From CAWBRT01 sp963819175 (GTDB taxonomy: Bacteria; Acidobacteriota; Terriglobia; Terriglobales; Acidobacteriaceae), in contig CAWFVJ010000017.1 of assembly GCA_963819175.1 (NCBI GenBank), forward strand, positions 124,001-188,000: 64,000 nucleotides of DNA, in the 5' to 3' direction. The notes below the pieces were generated by a model that saw only the letters and a program-made list of their open reading frames with translations, was not told where the DNA came from and searched no databases. A program made the position numbers and the translations under genes. Below are positions 26,446-34,089 of this stretch, piece after piece. Position 1 is the stretch's first letter. Each line of letters opens with the position of its first letter.

Positions 26446-27071
26446 GAGGTGAGTGCGCCGACCGGACAGATGTCTATGCACATGCCGCACTCCTCGCACT
26501 CGAGGTGGTCGCCTTTGTTGGGAGCGATGACCGAACTCTGGCCGCGGTTCTGGATGCCCAGCGCCCACACGTCCATGCCCTCACCGCAAACGCGTATGCA
26601 GCGATAGCACAAAATGCAGCGTGGGCGGTCGAAGAAAACGACCGGGGACCATTGCTGCTCGTCACGGTGGCTCTTGATGTCGATGAACTTCGATTCCGAC
26701 GCCCCGTACTTGAACGTCATGTCCTGCAACTCGCACTCGCCTCCGGCGTCGCAAACAGGACAATCCAGCGGATGATTGGCAAGCAGCAATTCGAGCATGC
26801 TCTTGCGTGCCTGCACAACCTTTTCGGTTTCGGTGTGCACGACCATGCCTTCGCCAACCTGCGTGGTACACGCCGTCTGGAGCTTCGGCAGCTTTTCGAT
26901 CTCCACCAGACACATGCGGCATGCGCCCTGTAGCGACAGCCCAGGGTAATAGCAGAACGAAGGAACTTCGATGCCAGTGTTCTTGCAGGCATCGATCAGC
27001 AGCGTACCGGCGGGAACCGATAAGGCTTTGCCGTTGACGGTAATCTTTACGAGTTTGGGTGCGTCTGCCAT
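26409..27071 (-). CDS. nuoG: NADH-quinone oxidoreductase subunit G, N-terminal Fe-S part (frameshifted)
   Basis: Electron-relay subunit of the NADH module. The start ATG at 27071 gives MADAPKLVKITVNGKALSVP. It carries the 2Fe-2S ferredoxin motif (SFCYYPGLSLQGACRMCLVE), the His/Cys-ligated cluster (HPLDCPVCDAGGECELQD) and two 4Fe-4S motifs (CILCYRCIRVCGE, CEECGMCIDICPVGALTSG). After TSG the frame drifts into LTGTKHARGR and stops. With one G restored at 26442-26445 it continues into 24700-26445, giving about 790 residues, a normal NuoG length. Confidence 0.92.
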   Translation of the reverse strand: MADAPKLVKITVNGKALSVPAGTLLIDACKNTGIEVPSFCYYPGLSLQGACRMCLVEIEKLPKLQTACTTQVGEGMVVHTETEKVVQARKSMLELLLANHPLDCPVCDAGGECELQDMTFKYGASESKFIDIKSHRDEQQWSPVVFFDRPRCILCYRCIRVCGEGMDVWALGIQNRGQSSVIAPNKGDHLECEECGMCIDICPVGALTSGLTGTKHARGR

Positions 27072-27125
27072 GAAAAATTCACCAGCTCCCCCGACAAGCC
27101 CTTGGTTGGCTTGTTGGGGCACAGC

Positions 27126-27689
27126 CTACGGATGCTGACCAGACGGGAATTCTGGGTCTGTCTTGATTTCTTCCACCTGCAAGGCGTGGCGCTCGGGATG
27201 CACTGCCATGAGCGTCAGCCACTGGTAGCCGTCCAGCATTCCCCTGTGCGGATGCGGCACAACCTTGGCGCGGAGCTCTTCCAGCGAGACGCTCTCCGCA
27301 ACCTGCAAAGTGCGCTCGCGCGCCAGGCGGAAGCGTTCGAGCGCGTCGAACAGGCTCTCGCAGCGGCCCTTCGGCTCAACGTTTTCGGGAGCCTTGGCCT
27401 TCTGCGTGCGGTCGTGGGCGACCGCCAAAACAGCAGCATCATTCGCCCGGTCCGACGTGCCCGGCGCAGCCAGCTTCTCCCATGCCTTAAGCATCTTCTC
27501 CTCGGCAACCGCGATATGCTCCGCGCACTCCAGTATGGACCAGGTGCCTGGAGTCCTGCGCCAGGATGAACTGCTATCGAGCACTCCGTGGAATGCGCAG
27601 AAGTACCGGTTGCGGCTATCTTGCAAGCGTGCAATCAGGATTTCCTTATCGCCGGTTGTTGAAACTGCGGGTGCGCTTTGCTCAGTCAT
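27126..27689 (-). CDS. DinB-like family protein inside the nuo operon
   Basis: 187 residues from the ATG at 27689 (MTEQSAPAVSTTGDKEIL). The DinB/YfiT four-helix-bundle pattern is visible: GTWSILECAEHIAVAEEKML early, and the late motif LMAVHPERHALQVEEIKT. Their three histidines are the usual metal ligands. Members include bacillithiol or mycothiol transferases and damage-inducible proteins; the substrate here is unknown. It starts 14 bp after nuoF and ends 55 bp before nuoG, so it is co-transcribed with the NADH module. This is an unusual place for such a gene. Confidence 0.8.
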   Translation of the reverse strand: MTEQSAPAVSTTGDKEILIARLQDSRNRYFCAFHGVLDSSSSWRRTPGTWSILECAEHIAVAEEKMLKAWEKLAAPGTSDRANDAAVLAVAHDRTQKAKAPENVEPKGRCESLFDALERFRLARERTLQVAESVSLEELRAKVVPHPHRGMLDGYQWLTLMAVHPERHALQVEEIKTDPEFPSGQHP

Positions 27690-27702
27690 TCTCGACTCTT
27701 CC

Positions 27703-29025
27703 TCAGTGTGCTTCCACTGGAACCCGATTTTCGGCGCTCGCTTTCTCGTACGGACAGGGGCGGCCCTCAAGGTGATCCTCAAATTCGTTGCGGAACTTGG
27801 TAATAAAGCCTATGGTCGGCATGGCTGCGGCGTCGCCCAAGGGGCAGAACGTGCGTCCCATCATGTTCTCGGCCAAATATTGCATGTTATCGATATCCTT
27901 CGCGACTCCGCCTCCGGCATGGAACCGTCGCAATGTTTTTCGCAGCCAGTCAGTCCCTTCGCGACAGGGGATGCACCAGCCGCAGCTCTCATGCTGGTAG
28001 AACTGCATGGTGCGCAACGCGAACTTGACAATACAGGTTTGGTCGTCGAGGACCACCACGCCGCCGGAGCCGAGCATGGTGCCGGCCTTCATCATCGCAT
28101 CGAAGTCCATCGCCACATCAATCTCGCTGGCCTTAAGCACGGGAACCGACGATCCGCCGGGGACGACAGCCTTGAGTTTGTTCCCGTTGGCAATGCCGCC
28201 GCCAACTTCATAGATCATCTGCTTGAGGTTGTAGCCCATCGGCAGCTCATAGACTCCCGGCTTGGCAACGTGTCCGCTGAGGCAGAACAGGCGTGTACCG
28301 CCATTCCTGGGCGTGCCTACCTCGGCGTATTTCTGACCTCCCATCAGCATGATGTGCGGCACGGTTGCCAAGGTCTCTGCGTTATTGATGACCGTGGGGC
28401 CGCCCCAGAGCCCGACGACAGCAGGGAATGGCGGCTTGATGCGCGGCACCCCGCGCTTGCCCTCAAGCGACTCCATCAGTGCGGATTCCTCTCCAACTTC
28501 GTAGGCGCCGGCGCCGCCGTGCCAGTAGATGTCCAGATCGTAACCGCTGCCGAAAATGTTCTTCCCGAGAAAGCCCTTCGCGTAAGCGTCGGCGATGGCC
28601 TTCTGCATGATTTCCAGCAGGTAGCGATACTCTCCGCGAATGTAGATGTAACCCTTGTGCGAGTTGATGGCAATGGCGGCAATCATCACCCCCTCGATCA
28701 CTGCGTGAGGGTCGTGTTCGAAGATCAGGCGGTCCTTGCAGGTTCCAGGTTCGGACTCATCACCGTTGCAGAGCACGTACTTGGGCTTGGCGGATTCCTT
28801 CGGGACGAAGGACCATTTCATGCCCGTGGGGAACCCAGCGCCGCCGCGCCCACGCAGATTGGACACCTTCATCTCGTTGATGATTGCTTCCGGTCCAATC
28901 TGGAGCGCCTTTTGCACGGCCTTGTAGCCATCGAGTTCGAGATAGCGGTCAATGTCGGTGGCGCCCATGCCAAAGCGCCGGGAAATGATTTTGACCTCGT
29001 CGGGATGTGAAACCAGATATGCCAT
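27703..29025 (-). CDS. nuoF: NADH-quinone oxidoreductase subunit F (NADH-binding)
   Basis: 440-residue subunit binding NADH, FMN and cluster N3. The nucleotide site reads NLRGRGGAGFPTGMKWSFVP. The FMN-binding stretch is YVLCNGDESEPGTCKDR. The Gly/Glu-rich loop is YEVGEESALMESLEGKRG, and the cluster motif is ESCGWCIPCREGTDW. The only copy in the window, it serves the second operon and possibly the first, which has no E, F or G. Confidence 0.97.
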   Translation of the reverse strand: MAYLVSHPDEVKIISRRFGMGATDIDRYLELDGYKAVQKALQIGPEAIINEMKVSNLRGRGGAGFPTGMKWSFVPKESAKPKYVLCNGDESEPGTCKDRLIFEHDPHAVIEGVMIAAIAINSHKGYIYIRGEYRYLLEIMQKAIADAYAKGFLGKNIFGSGYDLDIYWHGGAGAYEVGEESALMESLEGKRGVPRIKPPFPAVVGLWGGPTVINNAETLATVPHIMLMGGQKYAEVGTPRNGGTRLFCLSGHVAKPGVYELPMGYNLKQMIYEVGGGIANGNKLKAVVPGGSSVPVLKASEIDVAMDFDAMMKAGTMLGSGGVVVLDDQTCIVKFALRTMQFYQHESCGWCIPCREGTDWLRKTLRRFHAGGGVAKDIDNMQYLAENMMGRTFCPLGDAAAMPTIGFITKFRNEFEDHLEGRPCPYEKASAENRVPVEAH

Positions 29026-29066
29026 GAACCGGTTCTCAGTATTACCTGCGCTCGCTTCCTATTCTG

Positions 29067-29552
29067 CTATTTCGCTGCCTTCTCGCGGTACGCCTCGATG
29101 ATCTCGTCCACCTTTTCAGGCGTAAGGTTTTCGTGGAAGTCGTAGTTGACCTGCATGGCGGGAGCCCAACTGCACGCTCCAATGCACTCCACCTCTTCCA
29201 CGGAAAACATGCCGTCGGGGGTAATCCCATGATTCTGGGCCACGCCAAGCTTTTTCTTCGCGTGCTCAAGAATTTCTTCGCCGCCTCGCAGCAGACACGA
29301 AATGTTGGTGCAGACCTGCACGTTATATTTGCCGGCGGGCTTGGTCCGCAGCATGGAATAATAGCTGATGACGTTGCGCACCTCGAGCGGAGTAATCTCC
29401 AGGCGGCCGGCAATCTCCTGGATCGCGTCGTCGGTCAGGCAGCCCAGCTCGTCCTGCACGTAAAGCAGAAAGGGGACAAGAACCGAGCGCTTGATCGGGT
29501 AATGCGTAAGCATGTCCGCAAAGCGCGCTTCCAGTTCGTCAGAAAATTTCAT
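29067..29552 (-). CDS. nuoE: NADH-quinone oxidoreductase subunit E
   Basis: 161-residue thioredoxin-fold subunit with the 2Fe-2S cluster N1a. The four Cys ligands lie in VQVCTNISCLLRGGEE and VECIGACSWAPAMQVN. The N-terminal helical domain contains HYPIKRSVLVPFLLYVQDEL. It lies 41 bp upstream of nuoF and 69 bp downstream of nuoD in transcription order. The window's only nuoE. Confidence 0.97.
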   Translation of the reverse strand: MKFSDELEARFADMLTHYPIKRSVLVPFLLYVQDELGCLTDDAIQEIAGRLEITPLEVRNVISYYSMLRTKPAGKYNVQVCTNISCLLRGGEEILEHAKKKLGVAQNHGITPDGMFSVEEVECIGACSWAPAMQVNYDFHENLTPEKVDEIIEAYREKAAK

Positions 29553-29621
29553 CGTTCAGAGTTCCCATCTCCGGCATCCCGGCGGCGGTGGAACTGTTTC
29601 CGCGCCCCACGCGCGACACTT

Positions 29622-30836
29622 CTATCGGTCAACGTCTCCCAGCACGATATCGATGCTGCCGATTGCCGCCACAACGTCGGCGATCAGTTGCCCCTGGCAC
29701 ATCGGCAAAATAGCATTCAGATTAGCGAAAGACGGGCTGCGCATGTGCACGCGATACGGCTTCGCGGTGCCGTCGCTGACAATGTAGTACCCCATTTCAC
29801 CCCGCGGCGACTCAACTCCCTGGTAAACCTCGCCTGCCGGTACCGTGAATCCCTCGGTCACAATCTTAAAGTGATAGATGAGGGCCTCCATCTGGGTCTT
29901 CATTTTTTCGCGGTCAGGCAGCACGACCTTGGGAGCATCGGCCTTAATCGGACCCTCGGGCATGCCGGCCAGCGCCTGCTGAACAATCTTGGCCGATTCC
30001 CGCATCTCCTGCACGCGGATGGCATAACGCGCGAATACGTCTCCCTCGGTCGCGGTCGGAACCTTGAAATCGAACTGGTCATAGCTCGAATACGGCATGT
30101 CGCGACGCAAGTCCCAATCTACGCCGCTTCCGCGGGCAACGCCGCCGCTTAGACCGAGCGCGATAGCATCCTCGTAGGTGATCTTTCCTACGCCTTTCGT
30201 CCGCCCTGTCCAGATAGGATTCTGCGTCAGCAGGTCTTCATACTGGTCGATATGACCCGGAAAAGCGTCGATGAAGCGCTTCACGTGGTCAAAGAATCCC
30301 AGCGGAACTTCTAGCGCCAGACCGCCGACACGGAAGTACGAGGTCATCATCCGCTGGCCGCTGACCATCTCGAAGAGGCGCAGAATGTTCTCGCGCTCGC
30401 GGAAGCAGTAAAGGAACACGGTCATGGCGCCAACGTCCATGGCGTGCGTCCCCAGCCAGACCAGGTGTGAGTTGAGACGCGTCAACTCGTTCAGCAGAAC
30501 GCGAATCCACTGCGCGCGCTTTGGAATCTCCAGCCCGAGAAGCTTCTCGACCGCCAGCACGTAAGCCAGATTGTTGGTCATCGGACAGAGATAGTCGATG
30601 CGGTCGGTGAGCGGCACAACTTGCTGGTAGAACTTGGCCTCGCAAGTCTTCTCAATTCCGGTATGCAGGAAGCCGATGTCAGGGCGGATACGGACGATGG
30701 TTTCGCCATCGAGTTCCAGCAGGAGCCTGAGCACACCGTGCGTAGAAGGGTGCTGCGGCCCCATGTTGAGGACCATCGTACGGTCGTCCCCGATGACCTC
30801 GACGACCGGCTCAAGATCGCTGAACTTGGTGGCCAT
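29622..30836 (-). CDS. nuoD: NADH-quinone oxidoreductase subunit D (second operon)
   Basis: Quinone-pocket subunit of 404 residues. Signatures: NMGPQHPSTHGVLRLLLELD, IGFLHTGIEKTCEAK, TDRIDYLCPMTNNLAYVLAV (with the conserved Tyr), EKLLGLEIPKRAQWIRVLL and the end ..AAIGSIDIVLGDVDR. Its ATG overlaps the nuoC stop (TAATG). It differs at many positions from the first-operon NuoD, for example HTGIEK versus HRGVEK. Confidence 0.97.
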   Translation of the reverse strand: MATKFSDLEPVVEVIGDDRTMVLNMGPQHPSTHGVLRLLLELDGETIVRIRPDIGFLHTGIEKTCEAKFYQQVVPLTDRIDYLCPMTNNLAYVLAVEKLLGLEIPKRAQWIRVLLNELTRLNSHLVWLGTHAMDVGAMTVFLYCFRERENILRLFEMVSGQRMMTSYFRVGGLALEVPLGFFDHVKRFIDAFPGHIDQYEDLLTQNPIWTGRTKGVGKITYEDAIALGLSGGVARGSGVDWDLRRDMPYSSYDQFDFKVPTATEGDVFARYAIRVQEMRESAKIVQQALAGMPEGPIKADAPKVVLPDREKMKTQMEALIYHFKIVTEGFTVPAGEVYQGVESPRGEMGYYIVSDGTAKPYRVHMRSPSFANLNAILPMCQGQLIADVVAAIGSIDIVLGDVDR

Positions 30837-31333
30837 TAACGGTACCCCTCAACTGGATAGTCCTTGCGCAGCGGATGGCCCTTCCAGTCCTCGGGCATCA
30901 TGATGCGGCGGAGATATGGATGGCCGTAAAAACGGACTCCGAACAGGTCGAAGATTTCGCGTTCGAAGGGATTTGCACCGGGCCAAAGGTCGGTGAGTGA
31001 ATCCACGCCTGGATCGGCCGAATTCAATTTGACCTTGATACGGATGCGCTCCTTGCGCGACATCGAAAGCAGGGAATAGACGACCTCGAAACGCGGTTCC
31101 TCCGGATACCAGTCGACGCAGGTGACGTCGGAGAAAAAGTTGAAAGTGGTGGCTGCGTCGTCCCGAAGCAGTGCGCAGGCATCGCGCAATGATTCGCGGC
31201 GCACCCAGATCGTCAGTTCGTCGCGATCGAATTTCGCGCCAGTGACCGCGTCGATCTTCCAGGAGAGCAACTTGGCCAGCGCCGGACGGTCTTTAAGTTG
31301 TTGAAGATCGGTAATCGCAGGAGCCAGTGCCAT
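30836..31333 (-). CDS. nuoC: NADH-quinone oxidoreductase subunit C (second operon)
   Basis: 165 residues, the usual size for a stand-alone NuoC and without the long extension of the first copy. Signatures: VTCVDWYPEEPRFEVVYSLL, WPGANPFEREIFDLFGVRF and IMMPEDWKGHPLRKDYPVEG. The nuoA stop lies 5 bp upstream; again no nuoB separates A and C. Confidence 0.96.
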   Translation of the reverse strand: MALAPAITDLQQLKDRPALAKLLSWKIDAVTGAKFDRDELTIWVRRESLRDACALLRDDAATTFNFFSDVTCVDWYPEEPRFEVVYSLLSMSRKERIRIKVKLNSADPGVDSLTDLWPGANPFEREIFDLFGVRFYGHPYLRRIMMPEDWKGHPLRKDYPVEGYR

Positions 31334-31338
31334 CAGGT

Positions 31339-31731
31339 TTACAGGACCTCATTCCTGGTCGGCTTATTCCAATCGAGCGCGCCCTTTTTCCAGATGTAAA
31401 ACAGGCCGACCAGCACAATCGCGATGTACACGACCATCTCCCAGAAGCCGAACATCTTCAGCTCCTTAAGGAGTATCGCCCAGGGGTACAGGAAAACCGC
31501 TTCCACGTCGAACAGGATGAATAACATCGCGACCAGGTAAAACTTCACGGAAAAGCGCTGCCGGACATCCCCGATGGGCAGCATACCGCATTCATACGGA
31601 GACATCTTGACTCGGTTGTGCTTGTGCTGGCCAACCAAAGTCGATAACAGAACGATGGCGCCAGCCAGTCCGCTGGCGATGAGCACGTGAAGCAGAAGCG
31701 GAATGTACCGCACAAAATAGTTATCTGGCAT
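31339..31731 (-). CDS. nuoA: NADH-quinone oxidoreductase subunit A (second operon)
   Basis: 130 residues from the ATG at 31731 (MPDNYFVRYIPLLLHVLIAS). The frame is open 55 codons further up, but that part is unlike NuoA and lies in the divergent regulatory region. Three hydrophobic segments are present, with the loop VKMSPYECGMLPIG, the motif FILFDVEAVFLYPWAILL and the end ..YIWKKGALDWNKPTRN. It is the first gene of the reverse nuo operon. Confidence 0.95.
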   Translation of the reverse strand: MPDNYFVRYIPLLLHVLIASGLAGAIVLLSTLVGQHKHNRVKMSPYECGMLPIGDVRQRFSVKFYLVAMLFILFDVEAVFLYPWAILLKELKMFGFWEMVVYIAIVLVGLFYIWKKGALDWNKPTRNEVL

Positions 31732-31883
31732 AGAACCCGCCCACCCCGGCCATGAGCAACCTAAGGCGAACACTTGAGTGTAGATTTCAGGCGTCCTAGT
31801 AGTCAAGAACGCACGGTCAACCAGAGCATGTTTCATGGGCGGGCACTCGGCATTCGACTGAGTAATCCATCGAGACAACAATT

Positions 31884-31905
31884 TTTCTTGCGACATGGCA
31901 AGAAA
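31884..31905. promoter_or_regulatory. perfect 8-6-8 palindrome upstream of second nuo operon
   Basis: TTTCTTGC (31884-31891), spacer GACATG, GCAAGAAA (31898-31905). It lies about 155 bp before the nuoA ATG and about 50 bp before the divergent hypothetical gene. Its length and symmetry suit a dimeric transcription factor. It is unlike the TGTGA-N6-TCACA sites of the first operon. Confidence 0.4.
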
Positions 31906-31956
31906 GTGCTTTGCAGGAATCGGGAACTGTTCGACAATCGTTTCGTACCTTCCCCA

Positions 31957-32535
31957 ATGGTCTTGCCGCCCGGAGAACTTGTGATCTTTGGATATAACAC
32001 CGAGATCCGCCTAGGCGACACGGTCTATCACGTCCAGAGCGAAGCGCGGGGTAGCGGGCGACAGCTCGAGACTCAGGTGTTCGTCAAAGGACACTGCATC
32101 ACCAAGCGTTCGAGCCTATCGGAACACGACAAAGACACGCAATCTGTGCAGGAGGTCTTGCGCCTGCAGCACCGGTCCGTGGTGGAGTCTATTCGCGCAG
32201 GGCAGTTGGAAGTGGCACGGACGGAGACTCCCGACCTGAATTTCAGCTTGCGCTGTACGAGCGCCCGGCGCGAAGACGCGGAACTTGTCCTGGGCTTCCA
32301 GGTCACCCGCGCCGGAGTTCCCATGCGCGATGTGAGGCTCAGATGCTTTCTGAATGAGCCGGAAAGCGCGCTTCCTCCCAAGCTGATTTCCGAGCCTGTA
32401 ACCGATCTTGCGGGTATGGCAGGGCTTAGGATCGGCGGCGCGCTGGCGGCGAATGCTGAACTCCAGGTGGAGATGGAAGGCCAGGAACAAAAAACGGTTC
32501 GGCGATTCCGTCTTCGCCAGCGGGAAAGCCGCTGA
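31957..32535 (+). CDS. hypothetical protein, divergent from nuoA
   Basis: 193 residues from the ATG at 31957 (MVLPPGELVIFGYNTEIRLG); the frame is open back to 31774, but that part looks non-coding. No signal peptide or transmembrane helix. The N-terminus (IRLGDTVYHVQSEARGSG) looks like a beta-rich fold. A central helical linker follows, with ITKRSSLSEHDKDTQSVQEV. The C-terminal half resembles an Ig-like beta sandwich (VTRAGVPMRDVRLRCFL, ISEPVTDLAGMAGLRIG). I recognise no family. It lies 15 bp upstream of the TPR gene, so the two may form an operon. Confidence 0.7.
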   Translation: MVLPPGELVIFGYNTEIRLGDTVYHVQSEARGSGRQLETQVFVKGHCITKRSSLSEHDKDTQSVQEVLRLQHRSVVESIRAGQLEVARTETPDLNFSLRCTSARREDAELVLGFQVTRAGVPMRDVRLRCFLNEPESALPPKLISEPVTDLAGMAGLRIGGALAANAELQVEMEGQEQKTVRRFRLRQRESR

Positions 32536-32549
32536 CTTACAATAAGTCC

Positions 32550-33158
32550 ATGAAGCGAGTGATGGCCGCAATGGTCTGGGTTTTGCTGACCGGTTGGGCG
32601 ACGGCGCAGCAATATCCTCCCGAGGATTTCCCCGCACAGTTGCCAGCCAAACAGCAGAGAACCACGAAGCTTCCGCCCGAGGACAGTGCCCCTCCGCGTT
32701 TGCTGGGTGCCACTGGTGAGAGTTCCAGCAAGGACACAAAGATAGACCTCCGCCCTCCCATGGGCGACGCCAAAGCGCATCCGAATAGCGGGGTTGCCGA
32801 CGACGTACTGGAGTTGCGTTCCTACAACCCTCACAGGGCGCAGAAGGCCATTGAAGTTGGAGATTTTTATTTCAAGCGGGAGAACTACAGAGCTGCGCTC
32901 AGCCGCTACCAGGAGGCTCTGCACTGGAAGCCCGATGATGCCGAAGCGACCTTCAAGTCCGCCGAGAGCTTCGAGAAGATCGGACGCCTTCAGGAGGCGC
33001 GAGTCGGGTACGAGGCATATCTGAAGCTTCTGGCGGCCGGACCGCACGCTAAAGAGGCCCGCAAGGCGCTCTCCAAACTGCCTGCTCCCGTACCTGAAGC
33101 GGCCCAGCGTCCACAGGCGGCCGACTCCGCGCCAGCAGCCGGGGCGCCCAAGAATTGA
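32550..33158 (+). CDS. exported TPR-containing protein
   Basis: 202 residues. An N-terminal signal peptide (MKRVMAAMVWVLLTGWATAQ) has no lipobox cysteine. It is followed by about 70 residues of Pro-rich linker. Two to three tetratricopeptide repeats follow at about residues 95-165 (AIEVGDFYFKRENYRAALSR, YQEALHWKPDDAEATFKSAE, SFEKIGRLQEARVGYEAYLK). The end is an Ala/Pro-rich tail. The architecture recalls periplasmic BamD-like or generic TPR scaffolds; partners unknown. A terminator follows 19 bp after the stop. Confidence 0.8.
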   Translation: MKRVMAAMVWVLLTGWATAQQYPPEDFPAQLPAKQQRTTKLPPEDSAPPRLLGATGESSSKDTKIDLRPPMGDAKAHPNSGVADDVLELRSYNPHRAQKAIEVGDFYFKRENYRAALSRYQEALHWKPDDAEATFKSAESFEKIGRLQEARVGYEAYLKLLAAGPHAKEARKALSKLPAPVPEAAQRPQAADSAPAAGAPKN

Positions 33159-33176
33159 GGGTCGGCACCGCGCAGC

Positions 33177-33204
33177 AAAGGCTCGCTTGATCGGCGAGCC
33201 TTTT
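33177..33204. terminator. intrinsic terminator, usable on both strands
   Basis: GGCTCGC (33180-33186) and GCGAGCC (33194-33200) form a 7-bp GC stem, flanked by AAA on the left and TTTT on the right. It can therefore end the forward TPR gene and, less strongly, the reverse coiled-coil gene. Confidence 0.85.
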
Positions 33205-33248
33205 GATTCGATAAGATCAGGAAAATAAGGTCAGGGAAAAACAGAGAT

Positions 33249-33854
33249 TCAGTCGGGGAGTTTGACGCCAGCGTGCCGGGCCTCTTCCTGCATGCTGTTA
33301 AGCTTCTCGCGTTCCTCGTTCAATTTCTGTTGTTTCTGGGTGAGCTCCTCCCGGTCGAGCCTCTCCGCCTCGGCATATTGCTGCTGATTGTTGACGCGCG
33401 CGTTCACATCGCCCATGTGAGCGATTTGTTTTTGCTGAAACTCTTGCTCCGCCAATTTAAGTTCCCGCTCCTGAAGCGAGATCTTTTCCCGCTGAAGCGA
33501 AACTTTGCTGTTCCACTCCTTTTGCTCTTCGTCTTTTTTCGCCAGTTCGCTGGCAGCCGATCCTGCCTCAGGCGCTTTGGCGGCATCTTTCTCGCTGCCT
33601 GCTTTGCTCTCGGTCTTGGGTTTGGCCTTGTCGTCGCTACCTTCAGCCCCTTCCGCTGCATTGTTTTTCGCGGCGGCAGGTGTGGTCTTCATGGTATCGA
33701 CCGAAGGAATCTCGTCGTTAGTCACCACTGTTTTGGCGCGCGGGTGAGGCGCGTTGCGGGTTTCGCGTGCCACCTCGCCCAGGCTCTGCGCAAGCAGAGT
33801 ACATGCGCCCATGCTGAGGACCAGTATGATCGTGCATCGCATAAGAGCATTCAT
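33249..33854 (-). CDS. secreted coiled-coil protein of unknown function
   Basis: 201 residues. The signal peptide (MNALMRCTIILVLSMGACTL) ends around LLAQS. The mature N-terminus is LGEVARETRNAP followed by a short KTVVTNDEIPSVD motif, which I associate with acidobacterial periplasmic proteins. Residues about 55-105 are low-complexity Lys/Ala/Glu. Residues 105-195 form a long coiled coil (SLQREKISLQERELKLAEQE). Convergent with the TPR gene. Function unknown. Confidence 0.75.
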   Translation of the reverse strand: MNALMRCTIILVLSMGACTLLAQSLGEVARETRNAPHPRAKTVVTNDEIPSVDTMKTTPAAAKNNAAEGAEGSDDKAKPKTESKAGSEKDAAKAPEAGSAASELAKKDEEQKEWNSKVSLQREKISLQERELKLAEQEFQQKQIAHMGDVNARVNNQQQYAEAERLDREELTQKQQKLNEEREKLNSMQEEARHAGVKLPD

Positions 33855-34089
33855 CGGCTTCCCCCGGCGTAAGTTCTTGCGCGCCTTACCAAGCCCTAAT
33901 AGGCCGTGCAGGCCGCAACCGCTCTGATGTAACTCGCTGGGGTGTATTTTATCCCTGTTTCCTGCAAGATGGGCATTTTTCGCGGTGACGAAGGGGCATC
34001 ATGTTGGTACATCCCCGGCCGCGCCAAACAGGGCGAAATGGTGTGCCGAAGCCATCTCCGTGGTCTGGGAATGATAGATTGGAGTCCGA

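Noticed and set aside
27265..29010. 581-codon plus-strand ORF over nuoF
   Set aside because: Opposite the NADH-binding subunit; no signals or domains of its own.
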